NCBI RefSeq assembly: GCF_000350165.1
Contig: NZ_CAUI01000015.1
Span: 1-64,000, forward strand
Reading direction: 5' to 3'
Length of the DNA: 64,000 bases
DNA from: Halanaerobium saccharolyticum subsp. saccharolyticum DSM 6643
GTDB taxonomy: Bacteria > Bacillota > Halanaerobiia > Halanaerobiales > Halanaerobiaceae
Of the stretch, positions 23,785-32,544 are shown piece by piece (positions within the stretch are counted from its first letter, which is position 1; every line of letters begins with the position of its first letter). The notes beneath the pieces are model-generated. The model saw only the letters and a program-made list of their open reading frames with translations, was not told the DNA's origin and ran no database searches. Position numbers and translations under genes: made by a program.

Positions 23785-23816
23785 ACCCTTCCACTCTGGA
23801 AGGGTTTTTATATTTT
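23785..23816 (+). terminator. Terminator after the GNAT gene
   Basis: A perfect eight-base stem (ACCCTTCC/GGAAGGGT) with a five-base loop is followed by TTTT and an AT-rich tail. Confidence 0.92.
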
Positions 23817-23907
23817 TGATAAAAATGATGATCACATTATTATGTGTTATAATATAATAAACATAGAGCCTAAAAAACTGATCCTATACTAAAAGGGGAA
23901 TAAAATA

Positions 23908-24585
23908 ATGAAAAATGAAAAGAAAATAGAAAAAGAAGTTTTAAATAAACAATCTCAACACTGGGAAAATACCTTTAGTAGAAAAAAAGATATGTTTGGT
24001 CTAAAAGCAAGTTATTCTGCCCAAGCTGCAGCAAAAAAATTCAAAAATGAAGGAAAAAAGAAGATTCTTGAATTAGGGGGAGGACAGGGAAGAGATACAA
24101 TTTTCTTGGCTCAAAATGGCTTTGAAGTTTACGTTTTAGATTATTGTGAGACTGGAGTTGAAGCTATTAATGAAAAAACAGAGGCAATGAATTTATCAGA
24201 TTCCATTACCGCAAAATGTCATGATCTAAGAGATCCACTTCCTTTTGCAGATCAAGAATTTGATGCTTGTTATTCTCACATGTTGTATTGCATGGCTTTT
24301 ACAACTGCAGAATTGGAATTTCTTTCAAGTGAAATAAACCGAATATTAAAGCCAAATGGTTTAAATATATATACAGCTAGAAATACAAATGATGCTGATT
24401 ACGGGACAGGCATTCACTGTGGAGAGGATATGTATAAAGTTGGCGGCTTTGTGGTTCACTTTTTTAGCAGGGATAAAGTAGAACACTTAGCAAAAGGGTT
24501 TGAGATAGATGAGATTAGTGAGTTTGAAGAAGGAGGACTTCCCAGAAAATTATTTTTAGTGACACTTAGAAAAAATAATAATTAA
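23908..24585 (+). CDS. Class I SAM-dependent methyltransferase (225 aa)
   Basis: The start follows AAAAGGGG. The SAM-binding glycine motif is I-L-E-L-G-G-G-Q-G-R-D near residue 52, followed by a V-L-D-Y motif for the ribose. The rest shows D-L-R-D-P-L-P-F and L-K-P-N-G of Rossmann methyltransferases. It most resembles the TehB/small-molecule thiol or metalloid methyltransferase group. The cysteine and histidine residues around C-Y-S-H-M-L-Y-C are notable, but the substrate cannot be assigned. Confidence 0.88.
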   Translation: MKNEKKIEKEVLNKQSQHWENTFSRKKDMFGLKASYSAQAAAKKFKNEGKKKILELGGGQGRDTIFLAQNGFEVYVLDYCETGVEAINEKTEAMNLSDSITAKCHDLRDPLPFADQEFDACYSHMLYCMAFTTAELEFLSSEINRILKPNGLNIYTARNTNDADYGTGIHCGEDMYKVGGFVVHFFSRDKVEHLAKGFEIDEISEFEEGGLPRKLFLVTLRKNNN

Positions 24586-24660
24586 AATGATTATCTATAA
24601 TCTTATCAAGATCAAATGGCCTGATCTATAATCAGTCAAAACAATAGGAGGAAGTAAATA

Positions 24661-25296
24661 TTGAATTTGACAGAAATTAATAATTTAACACCTGACTGCT
24701 GTGCTGCTGCAAAAATAGATATCAATGATTGTTATAAAGATGAAAAAAGACCTTTAAAAAATATTTCAGCTGCTGTTAAATCTATTATTGTTGTGGCACA
24801 TCACATTGAAAATTCTCAGGAATGGATCTGGACTCAAATGAGATCCGAACGAGGAAATTCAACCTGTATAGCTGATTTACATACAAAGGATACTATAAGA
24901 GATATAAAAGATTATCTTAAATTAAAAGGATTTAATACAAAAATTGTAGCTTATCCAGGAGTTAGTGGGGTAAGATTTAAAGAACTTGCTAATAAAACAA
25001 GTCTCGGTGAAATAGGAGATAATAACTTATTTTTGCATAAAGAATGGGGTCCTTGGGTTCATTTAAGAGTTTTGTTAACTGATGCTGAAATATATAATTC
25101 TGAGCCGACTTATTCAAGTGAAGTCTGTATTCATTGTGGAAAATGTATTGAAGCTTGTCCAGTAAATGCTTTGAGTCAAAATGATTTTAATATCCAGCGA
25201 TGTAAAGAAAGACATAAAAAATTAAACTCTGCTCACAGTTGCGAAATATGTGCACGAATATGCCCAATTGGAGAAGAACCTCCAAAAATTGAATAG
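24661..25296 (+). CDS. Short epoxyqueuosine-reductase-like 4Fe-4S protein (211 aa)
   Basis: A TTG start follows AGGAGGAAG. The C-terminal half has two ferredoxin-type clusters: C-I-H-C-G-K-C-I-E-A-C-P-V near residue 157 and C-E-I-C-A-R-I-C-P near 195, arranged as in QueG. The N-terminal part contains the S-I-I-V-V-A-H-H segment common to this group. QueG enzymes are about 300-380 residues with a cobalamin-binding domain, so this 211-residue protein is a shorter relative whose reaction is unknown. It is probably cytoplasmic and redox-active. Confidence 0.82.
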   Translation: MNLTEINNLTPDCCAAAKIDINDCYKDEKRPLKNISAAVKSIIVVAHHIENSQEWIWTQMRSERGNSTCIADLHTKDTIRDIKDYLKLKGFNTKIVAYPGVSGVRFKELANKTSLGEIGDNNLFLHKEWGPWVHLRVLLTDAEIYNSEPTYSSEVCIHCGKCIEACPVNALSQNDFNIQRCKERHKKLNSAHSCEICARICPIGEEPPKIE

Positions 25297-25374
25297 ATTT
25301 CTTAAAAGTCTACAAGTTATAATAAAATTTATATAGTTTTTATTTTCACAATATTAACAGTATTCTTAATAATC

Positions 25375-25403
25375 TTTACAAATATTTTTTTCTATGGTAT
25401 AAT
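25375..25403 (+). promoter_or_regulatory. Promoter of the formamidase/ABC transporter operon
   Basis: TTTACA and TATAAT are separated by 17 bases, and TGG before the -10 adds an extended -10. It lies about 50 bases before the formamidase start. Confidence 0.8.
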
Positions 25404-25453
25404 ATATCAAACTTTAGGAGGCTAAAGTTAATGAATTTAAAGGGGGTGTATTT

Positions 25454-26353
25454 ATGAAAATAAGTTCTGAAAATGTTGTTTACAGTATGTCTTCAGAAAA
25501 TGAACCTGCAGCATCTTGTCAGCCAGGAGAAACCGTTACCTTCGAAACAAAAGATTGTTTCAGTGACCAAATTCAAAGTGAAAATGTTTTATTTGAAACT
25601 ACTGATTGGGATACGGTTAATCCTGCTACAGGTCCCTTAAAAGTTGAAGGAGCAGAACCAGGTGATACCTTAAAGGTTGAAATCAAAAAAATGACTTTAA
25701 ATAATCAGGGAGTTATGGTGGCTGTTCCAGAAATGGGATTTTTAGCAGAATTTATCGAAGAATCAGAAACTAAAATTATTCCTATTGAAAATAACAAAGT
25801 AGTTTTTAATGATAAAATTAAGATTGATTTAAATCCTATGATAGGAGTAATTGGTTGTTCTCCAGGTGAAGATGAAGAAGCAGTGCCTTGTGGTACTCCT
25901 GGTTCTCACGGTGGTAATATGGATACAAAAGTTATTACAGAAGACTCTATATTATATTTTCCAGTTAAGGTTTCTGGCGCCATGCTTGCAATGGGTGATC
26001 TTCATGCTGCAATGGGTGATGGTGAAGTAGTTATTAGTGGAGTAGAAATAGCTGGTGAAGTAACTGTTAAAGTTGATGTTATTAAAGGAAAATCAATTAC
26101 TGATCCGATGGTAGAAAGAGATGATGCATTTTATACGATTGCCTCTGGGCCAACCCTTGATGCAGCAGCAAAGAAAGCAAGTAATAACATGTTTAAATTT
26201 CTGAAGCAGAGGTTAAATTTAGAAAATAATCAAATTGCAATGTTGATGAGTATAATTTGTGATCTACAGGTTTCTCAAGTAGTCGACCCAGAAAAAACTG
26301 CAAGAATGCGTGTTGATAAAAAAGCTCTAACAGAATATAATATTGAGTTTTAG
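25454..26353 (+). CDS. Acetamidase/formamidase family protein (299 aa)
   Basis: The start follows AAAGGGGGTG. The enzyme family hydrolyses short amides to ammonia and a carboxylate. Family features include A-S-C-Q-P-G-E-T-V near residue 18, N-P-A-T-G-P-L near 56, G-V-I-G-C-S-P near 133 and the H-G-G-N-M-D-T segment near 155, then G-D-L-H-A-A-M-G-D-G-E near 185. The invariant cysteine and histidines of the metal and active sites are present. It heads an operon with a branched-chain-type ABC transporter, which suggests that the imported solute is the amide substrate. Confidence 0.92.
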   Translation: MKISSENVVYSMSSENEPAASCQPGETVTFETKDCFSDQIQSENVLFETTDWDTVNPATGPLKVEGAEPGDTLKVEIKKMTLNNQGVMVAVPEMGFLAEFIEESETKIIPIENNKVVFNDKIKIDLNPMIGVIGCSPGEDEEAVPCGTPGSHGGNMDTKVITEDSILYFPVKVSGAMLAMGDLHAAMGDGEVVISGVEIAGEVTVKVDVIKGKSITDPMVERDDAFYTIASGPTLDAAAKKASNNMFKFLKQRLNLENNQIAMLMSIICDLQVSQVVDPEKTARMRVDKKALTEYNIEF

Positions 26354-26383
26354 TCTAACATAAAATATTAGGGGGATAATAGT

Positions 26384-27574
26384 ATGAAGAAGAGAGTATT
26401 AAGTATTTTATTTATAACCTTTTTGTTGTTAGCGCAGTTTTCTATTTTTACATTAGCAGCTGATCCAATAAAAATTGGTGGTACATCAAGTATGGTTGGG
26501 ATATTAGGATCAATCGGGGAAATGGTTTTACGGGGAGCTCAACTTGCTGTTGATATGGCAAATGAAGATGGTGGAATCCACGGTCAAGAAATTGAATATA
26601 CCAATATTGATGGTCAAAGTAATCAAACTGTTATTTCTAATGCTTCTATAAGATTGATAGAAGAAGAAAATGTTATTGCAGGAATCGGCCCAGTTGATAT
26701 AAATTATTTATCAGCAGCAGCACCAATCTTTGAGAATAATAAAACTGTTTTAATGGATCCAACAGCTACAACACCTAGTATAGCAGAAATGGGCGACTAT
26801 ATTTTTATGACCCCCTTTGGTGATGATGCACAGGCACGAGCACTGGCAAAATATGTTGCCGAAGAACTTGGATTTGATAATATTGCAATTATTAAAGATG
26901 TAAATGCTGATTACAGTATTACTTTAGCAGAACATTTTGTGGAAGCGTTTAAAGAGTTTACAGGTAAAGAAAACCCTATAGCTGTAGAAGAAAATTATCA
27001 AACTGGTGATCAAGATTATACAGCTCAGATGACAAGAATTAGACAGTATAATGATATTGATGCACTATTTATTATTCCACCTTTACCACAAGATGCACCT
27101 GTAATTGCAAACCAAGCAAGACGTTTTGGAATTAATGTTCCAATTATTTATCCAGATGCAGGAGATTTTGATGAAGTAATAGAAATTGGAGGCGATTCTG
27201 TAGAAGGCGCTTATATCTCATCTCACTTTGCTATAGAAGAAGCTATGACTGATATTGCAAATGATTTTGTAACAGAATTCGAAGCAAAACATGGCTACAC
27301 ACCAGGTGGATTTGAAGGCCTTGGCTTTGATTCTGCTCAAATTATTTTAGAAGCAATTAAAAAAATAGATAAAGATGAATGGATGTCAATGGACTTAGCT
27401 GAGCAAAGAATGGCTGTTCAGAAATCATTAATTAATAATGAATTTAATAATTTAATTGTACCTATAAAATATGAGCCTAACCTTCCACCTACTAAACCAG
27501 TCGTCATAAAGCAAATTAAAAACGGAGAAAGAGTATATGTAAAGACAATGTGGCCGGAAGATTTTGAAAAATAA
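26384..27574 (+). CDS. ABC transporter substrate-binding protein, type 1 periplasmic (396 aa)
   Basis: A signal peptide of about 26 residues ends at L-A-A-D. The mature part matches the Leu/Ile/Val/amide-binding group: I-K-I-G-G-T-S-S near residue 29, then A-V-D-M-A-N-E-D-G-G-I-H-G and the N-Y-Q-T-G-D-Q-D-Y-T segment near 205. It captures the solute outside the inner membrane and delivers it to the permeases downstream. The link to formamidase, 30 bases upstream, suggests an amide or urea-like ligand rather than an amino acid. Confidence 0.92.
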   Translation: MKKRVLSILFITFLLLAQFSIFTLAADPIKIGGTSSMVGILGSIGEMVLRGAQLAVDMANEDGGIHGQEIEYTNIDGQSNQTVISNASIRLIEEENVIAGIGPVDINYLSAAAPIFENNKTVLMDPTATTPSIAEMGDYIFMTPFGDDAQARALAKYVAEELGFDNIAIIKDVNADYSITLAEHFVEAFKEFTGKENPIAVEENYQTGDQDYTAQMTRIRQYNDIDALFIIPPLPQDAPVIANQARRFGINVPIIYPDAGDFDEVIEIGGDSVEGAYISSHFAIEEAMTDIANDFVTEFEAKHGYTPGGFEGLGFDSAQIILEAIKKIDKDEWMSMDLAEQRMAVQKSLINNEFNNLIVPIKYEPNLPPTKPVVIKQIKNGERVYVKTMWPEDFEK

Positions 27575-27586
27575 AAATTATTATTG

Positions 27587-27614
27587 GGAGGTGAACAGTT
27601 CGCTGTTCACCTCA
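27587..27614 (+). promoter_or_regulatory. Intergenic mRNA hairpin with TTCG loop
   Basis: An 11-base perfect stem (GAGGTGAACAG/CTGTTCACCTC) closes a TTCG loop between the binding-protein gene and the ATPase genes. It lacks a following T-run, so it is more likely an mRNA 3'-end stabiliser or partial attenuator than a full terminator. Confidence 0.7.
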
Positions 27615-27642
27615 TCTATTAGCTTATCAGAAAGGAGCTGCA

Positions 27643-28419
27643 ATGAGTAAACAGTTATTAAAACTTGATAAATTAACAAAAAAATTCGGCGGTTTAACTG
27701 CCGTAGAAAATTTTTCTATGACTTTAGAAGAAGGAGAACTATTAGGATTGATTGGTCCAAACGGTGCTGGTAAAACTACTACGTTTAATCTGATAAGCGG
27801 AAACTTGGCTGTAACTTCAGGTAATATTGTTTATAAAGATGATGATATTACTGATTTAAGGCCAGATCAGATTGCAGATATAGGCATTGCTAGAACTTTT
27901 CAGAATATAAGACTGATGACTGGAATGACTGTTTTAGAAAACATGCAATTAGCTTTTCATATTTGGAATGATTATAATATTTTAGATACAATTTTCAGAA
28001 CAAATAGATTTTTAGGTAAAGAAGATCAGTATTTAAAAGAAATTGATGAGACTCTAAAACATTTTAATATCTCACAGTATAAAGATGAAAAGGTTGATGA
28101 TCTTCCTCCAGGAATTCAGCGTAAAGCTGATATTGCCAGAGCGATTCTGCTTAAACCTAATTTAATATTATTAGATGAACCGACTGCAGGCATGAACCCT
28201 TCCGAAACAGATGAACTTGTTAATATAATTAAGTGGATTAATAAAGATTTAAATATCTCAACAATTTTAGTTGAACATGATATGAGGGTAATAATGAATA
28301 TTTGTCCCAGAATTATTGTCATGGAACAGGGAGATATTATTGCAGAAGGAAATCCAGAACATGTTCAATCGAATCAAAAAGTTATTGAGGCTTATTTAGG
28401 TAAAAGCTATCAAATATAA
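27643..28419 (+). CDS. livG: LivG-type ABC transporter ATPase (258 aa)
   Basis: The start follows AAAGGAGC. Walker A is G-P-N-G-A-G-K-T near residue 38 and Walker B L-I-L-L-D-E-P near 170. The Q-loop and the H-loop (V-E-H-D) are present. The ABC signature reads L-P-P-G-I-Q instead of L-S-x-G-Q, losing the serine. In such transporters LivG and LivF form the ATPase heterodimer. LivF keeps a canonical signature, so the pair may have one weak site. It is part of the formamidase operon. Confidence 0.93.
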   Translation: MSKQLLKLDKLTKKFGGLTAVENFSMTLEEGELLGLIGPNGAGKTTTFNLISGNLAVTSGNIVYKDDDITDLRPDQIADIGIARTFQNIRLMTGMTVLENMQLAFHIWNDYNILDTIFRTNRFLGKEDQYLKEIDETLKHFNISQYKDEKVDDLPPGIQRKADIARAILLKPNLILLDEPTAGMNPSETDELVNIIKWINKDLNISTILVEHDMRVIMNICPRIIVMEQGDIIAEGNPEHVQSNQKVIEAYLGKSYQI

Positions 28420-28448
28420 TTGCCGAGTATTGAGAAGGGAGCAGACTA

Positions 28449-29183
28449 ATGGTTAAAGATTCTACCAATAATCAAAATTTATTAACATTAAAAAATATAG
28501 AATCAGGGTATGGTCATGTTAAGGTTCTACATAATGTTTCACTTAAAGTAAAAAAAGGACAGATTGTAACAATAGTTGGGGCAAATGGAGTAGGTAAATC
28601 AACAACTATTAAAACAATTTTGGGTTTAATTAAAGCAAATGCTGGGGAAATAAAATTCAAAGGTGAAACTATAAATGGCCTTGAAACATATGAAATTGTT
28701 GCAAGCGGGATTGGATATTCACCTGAAGGAAGAGAAGTTTTTGGTAATTTAAATGTTTATGAAAATCTTCGTATTGGTGCATATACAGTTGATAAAAAAG
28801 ATTTTAGTGAAAGGTTGGAAGAAGTCTATAAGCTTTTTCCCAGACTCAAAGAACGTAAAAATCAGGAAGCAAGTTCTTTGTCAGGGGGAGAACAGCAAAT
28901 GCTGGCTATTGCAAGAGCTTTAATGCAGGATCCAGATCTACTTATTCTCGATGAACCTTCTTTAGGGCTTGCACCAATAATAGCAGAAGAAATTTTTAAT
29001 AGACTTGCAGAAATTAATCAAATGGGAACAACTATCTTATTAATTGAACAAAATGTAAGTCTGGCACTGCAGCTTTCAGATCATGCTTACGTTATGGAAA
29101 AAGGTAAGTTTGTATTAGATGAAAAAGCTTCGGTATTAGCAGAAAATGACTATGTTCAAAAAACATATATGGGAATTGCGTAG
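28449..29183 (+). CDS. livF: LivF-type ABC transporter ATPase (244 aa)
   Basis: The start follows AAGGGAGC. Walker A is G-A-N-G-V-G-K-S-T near residue 43, the signature L-S-G-G-E-Q-Q near 145 and Walker B L-L-I-L-D-E-P near 165. The ending, with L-A-E-N-D-Y-V-Q-K-T-Y-M-G, is characteristic of LivF. It pairs with the LivG-type ATPase just upstream. Confidence 0.94.
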   Translation: MVKDSTNNQNLLTLKNIESGYGHVKVLHNVSLKVKKGQIVTIVGANGVGKSTTIKTILGLIKANAGEIKFKGETINGLETYEIVASGIGYSPEGREVFGNLNVYENLRIGAYTVDKKDFSERLEEVYKLFPRLKERKNQEASSLSGGEQQMLAIARALMQDPDLLILDEPSLGLAPIIAEEIFNRLAEINQMGTTILLIEQNVSLALQLSDHAYVMEKGKFVLDEKASVLAENDYVQKTYMGIA

Positions 29184-29201
29184 TTAGAAGGGAGTATTTT
29201 A

Positions 29202-30095
29202 ATGGACTTAACATATATTTTACAACAAATTTTAAATGCTTTAAGCTTGGGGAGTATGCTGGCACTATTAGCTGTTGGTTATACTATGATTTATGGTGTT
29301 TTAGGGCTAATAAATTTTGCTCATGGAGAAGTTTTTATGATTGGTGCCTTTGCTGCTATGTATGCAATTACAGGTTTAGGATTCTCTCTTCCTATTGCAC
29401 TTATAATAGCTATTATTGCCTCAGTACTTGTAGGAGTTATCTTAGAAAGATTTTGTTATCGTCCAGTACAGGGTTCTGGAGATATAACTTTATTTATTAC
29501 TTCACTTGCTGCTTCAATAGGAATTAGAAGTTTATTTATTATGTTTTTTGGCAGCCGTTCACTTCAATTTCCAATGCCTGAATATTTACAAGGAATCCGT
29601 TTTTGGGGAGATATTTTAATTACAGATTTAAATTTAATAATTTTTATATTTACAGTTTTAATAACTTTAGCTTTAAGCTTATTTATTAGAAATACTAAGT
29701 TGGGAATTGCAATGAGAGGAGTTTCTTACAATAAAGAAACTGCTGAAGCAATGGGAATTAATAGTAACTCAATAATTGTTGCAACATTTGTTATTGGTTC
29801 TGCACTTGCTGCAGTAGCTGGAGTTGCTTGGGGCTTACAATATGGAAATGTTAGGCCAGCAATGGGATATCATCCTGGTATAAGTGGTTTTATTGCTGCA
29901 GTGCTTGGTGGAATAGGGAATATCACAGGTGCAGCAATAAGTGGCTTTTTATTAGGAGTAGGACAGGTATTGTTTGTAGCATTTTTACCTTCTGTATATT
30001 CGGGGCTGCGACCACTTTTTGTATGGATAGTACTATTTATTATTCTTTTCTATAAACCAACTGGTCTTTTTAGATCTAATATTAAATGGGAGTAG
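29202..30095 (+). CDS. livH: LivH-type permease (297 aa)
   Basis: The protein has about eight membrane helices and the LivH signature G-Y-T-M-I-Y-G-V-L-G-L-I-N-F-A-H-G-E near residues 26-43. The cytoplasmic coupling loop T-A-E-A-M-G-I-N near 182 contacts the ATPases. It starts 18 bases after livF behind AGAAGGGAG. With LivM it forms the membrane channel of the transporter. Confidence 0.95.
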   Translation: MDLTYILQQILNALSLGSMLALLAVGYTMIYGVLGLINFAHGEVFMIGAFAAMYAITGLGFSLPIALIIAIIASVLVGVILERFCYRPVQGSGDITLFITSLAASIGIRSLFIMFFGSRSLQFPMPEYLQGIRFWGDILITDLNLIIFIFTVLITLALSLFIRNTKLGIAMRGVSYNKETAEAMGINSNSIIVATFVIGSALAAVAGVAWGLQYGNVRPAMGYHPGISGFIAAVLGGIGNITGAAISGFLLGVGQVLFVAFLPSVYSGLRPLFVWIVLFIILFYKPTGLFRSNIKWE

Positions 30096-30101
30096 ATATA
30101 T

Positions 30102-31133
30102 ATGAAATCATACGAAGATTACAGTGATCAATTTTGGGCAAACCGCAAAAAAGCTACAATAATTATTTTAGTTCTTTTTTTTATATTACTTTTTTTATTA
30201 TCAAATATATTAAGCGGCTATTATTACAGAATACTACTTTTGTTTGGTATCAATGTTATTTTAACTCTAAGTTTAAATATAACTAATGGCTATGCTAATA
30301 TTTTTTCTTTAGGTCATGGTGGACTAATGCTTGCTGGAGGTTACACAACTGCTCTTTTAACTTTACCAGTAGAGTTTAAAGCAAACACTTTACAACTTCC
30401 ACTCTGGTTAGAACAAGCACAATTCCCTTTTGTTTTATCTATTATATTTGCTGGTATAATAGCGATGCTTGTAGGTTTAACTATTCTTCTGCCAGCATTT
30501 AGATTAAAAGGTCACTATTTTATTCTGGCATCACTTGGAATTAATATTATTATGATTAATATTGCAGAAAATATTCGACCAATTACAAATGGTGCAACCG
30601 GTTTAAGAGGAGCACCCCCTTATACAAATATTTGGTGGATTTTTGGAATAGCTGTTTTTCTTGTTTACCTTATTTGGACTCTACTTACTTCTAGATTTGG
30701 AAGAGCAATTAAAGCGATTGGTAAAGATGAAGGATTAGCAGAAGCAATGGGAGTAAATAGTGCTAAATATAAAGCTTATGCTTTTATGATAAGCAGTTTT
30801 TTTACTGGAATTGGAGGCGCTCTCTGGACTCATCTTATTCTTACAATAAGTCCTTCTTCCTTTGACCTTCTTGTTGTTTTTCAAATTATTATGATGCTTG
30901 TTATTGGTGGAGTTTCTAGTATAAGTGGTTCAATACTTGGAGCAGCTATTATTACAACCATTCTCGAACTTCTACAGCCTTTACAGGAAGGCATGAATAT
31001 TATGGGACTGGAAATACCAAGAATGTTTGGTTTAACTCAGGTACTACTTGCATTATTTTTAATAATAGTTATGATTTACAAACCTAAAGGTATAATGGGA
31101 GAAAAAGAAATTAAACTTTTATCAGTTGAATAA
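30102..31133 (+). CDS. livM: LivM-type permease (343 aa)
   Basis: The protein begins with a charged N-terminal stretch and then has about nine membrane helices. Family motifs include L-S-L-N-I-T-N-G-Y-A-N-I-F-S-L-G-H-G near residue 50 and the coupling loop L-A-E-A-M-G-V-N near 212. It starts six bases after livH, so the two are translationally linked. It ends the formamidase-transporter operon. Confidence 0.95.
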   Translation: MKSYEDYSDQFWANRKKATIIILVLFFILLFLLSNILSGYYYRILLLFGINVILTLSLNITNGYANIFSLGHGGLMLAGGYTTALLTLPVEFKANTLQLPLWLEQAQFPFVLSIIFAGIIAMLVGLTILLPAFRLKGHYFILASLGINIIMINIAENIRPITNGATGLRGAPPYTNIWWIFGIAVFLVYLIWTLLTSRFGRAIKAIGKDEGLAEAMGVNSAKYKAYAFMISSFFTGIGGALWTHLILTISPSSFDLLVVFQIIMMLVIGGVSSISGSILGAAIITTILELLQPLQEGMNIMGLEIPRMFGLTQVLLALFLIIVMIYKPKGIMGEKEIKLLSVE

Positions 31134-31258
31134 AAATAAGTGTTATTATGAATCCTTCTTGTGGTGTTTTTATTTTCCTAATAAAAATATTTTAACCATT
31201 TAAGATGGATTCTTTTTTTAATTTGATGTATCATTATCTTAAGATAGGAGGAATAGAA

Positions 31259-32452
31259 ATGAAAAAACCATTTTGCTTTATCTTGTTTTTTATATTAGTT
31301 TTAGCTTTGACGATGACTGTCAGCGCCCAAAATATTTCGGAAATTAAAATTGCCGAATTAAATAGAAGCAGTGAAGAATTAATATTAAAACAACTGCCTT
31401 TTAAGAAGGGAGATCTTTATCAGCAGCAATATTTAGATCTAAGCAGAAAGCGGCTCTTAAATAGTGATCTGTTAAATCCACTAACTCTTAAAATTAGCAG
31501 TATTAAAACTGAAGATAATAACTATCAAATTTTAATTGATGGCAGAGATAGTGGAATATTTATGATTCACCCCTGGGAATTTGCAATTAGAAAAACAACC
31601 GGATTATTAGGAGAAAGTTTTGAACAAAAAATAAGAAATCCTCATGGTAATGGCCTTAGTTATTTAATCGGCTTCGATTGGAGTGATAATTCTTATCAAG
31701 AATATGGTCTGGAATATGTTGCAGAAAAAGCTAATATTTATAGCTTTAATTATAGAAATTTTGACAGTAAATTAGATTTCAACCAAAAAGAATTTAAAGC
31801 TGATGGAAATTTTTATCAGTTTAATTTAGAGACTATTCCTTCCTCAAAAATAAAAAATAATTATAATTTTAAATTTCAGGAAAATGATTATACAATTAAT
31901 AACATAACTCAAAAACAAGAATATCTAATTCCAGCTTATACCCTAAACTATAATAATAATTTTGAATTTGAAATTGAACTAAGCAGAGCTTTTTCTTTAA
32001 ATGATAATTTTGATGATTTTAATAGTCTTAAACTAAAACTCAATAAGTCATATAATTTAAGTAAAAATTCTCGAATTATTGCAGATTTTAAAGGTGGCTT
32101 TGCTTCTGAAGAAACACCTTTTAACTATCAATTTAGAGCTGGTTCATTTAGTAAAAATGATGGTGGAATCCCAATTAGAGGTCAGGATTATGAATTTGCA
32201 GGTAATAAATATGTAAAAACTACCTTAGAATATCAAAGAAAACTTTGGCGAAGAGATTTATGGGGAGTTATTTTCATTGATAGTGCTAAAATTGCAGCAG
32301 TTGATAAGGAATTAGGAGAGCTTGACTGGGAAAATGATGGAGGTTTAGGATTAATCTATTATTCATTTTTGGGCCCAATTAGAGCCGATATTGCTTTTGA
32401 TAATGCAAATAGTTCACCCCAATTTAATATAGGCTTTGGCAGCTCATTTTAG
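31259..32452 (+). CDS. Omp85/BamA-like outer-membrane beta-barrel protein (397 aa)
   Basis: I chose the ATG at 31259, which follows AGGAGG and opens with a signal peptide ending T-V-S-A-Q; the frame from 31205 is longer but has no signal. Residues 25-95 look like one POTRA-type domain. The rest is rich in alternating strands with aromatic residues and ends in S-S-F, as outer-membrane barrels do. The R-G-Q-D-Y segment near residue 320 corresponds to the conserved R-G motif of the Omp85 L6 loop. It is shorter than BamA, nearer to a single-POTRA form. It implies an outer membrane in this organism. Confidence 0.78.
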   Translation: MKKPFCFILFFILVLALTMTVSAQNISEIKIAELNRSSEELILKQLPFKKGDLYQQQYLDLSRKRLLNSDLLNPLTLKISSIKTEDNNYQILIDGRDSGIFMIHPWEFAIRKTTGLLGESFEQKIRNPHGNGLSYLIGFDWSDNSYQEYGLEYVAEKANIYSFNYRNFDSKLDFNQKEFKADGNFYQFNLETIPSSKIKNNYNFKFQENDYTINNITQKQEYLIPAYTLNYNNNFEFEIELSRAFSLNDNFDDFNSLKLKLNKSYNLSKNSRIIADFKGGFASEETPFNYQFRAGSFSKNDGGIPIRGQDYEFAGNKYVKTTLEYQRKLWRRDLWGVIFIDSAKIAAVDKELGELDWENDGGLGLIYYSFLGPIRADIAFDNANSSPQFNIGFGSSF

Positions 32453-32544
32453 ACTCTTATAACTGTATTTATAGGGAACTGGATTGTAATTTTATATATT
32501 TGCAAGATTATTTAAATTAAAATAAAAAAAGAGGTGATTTAATA

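Noticed and set aside
31134-31258. GAATCC...GGATTC pair before the Omp85-like gene as a terminator
   Set aside because: The stem is only six to seven bases with a loop of about 50 bases, too weak to call.
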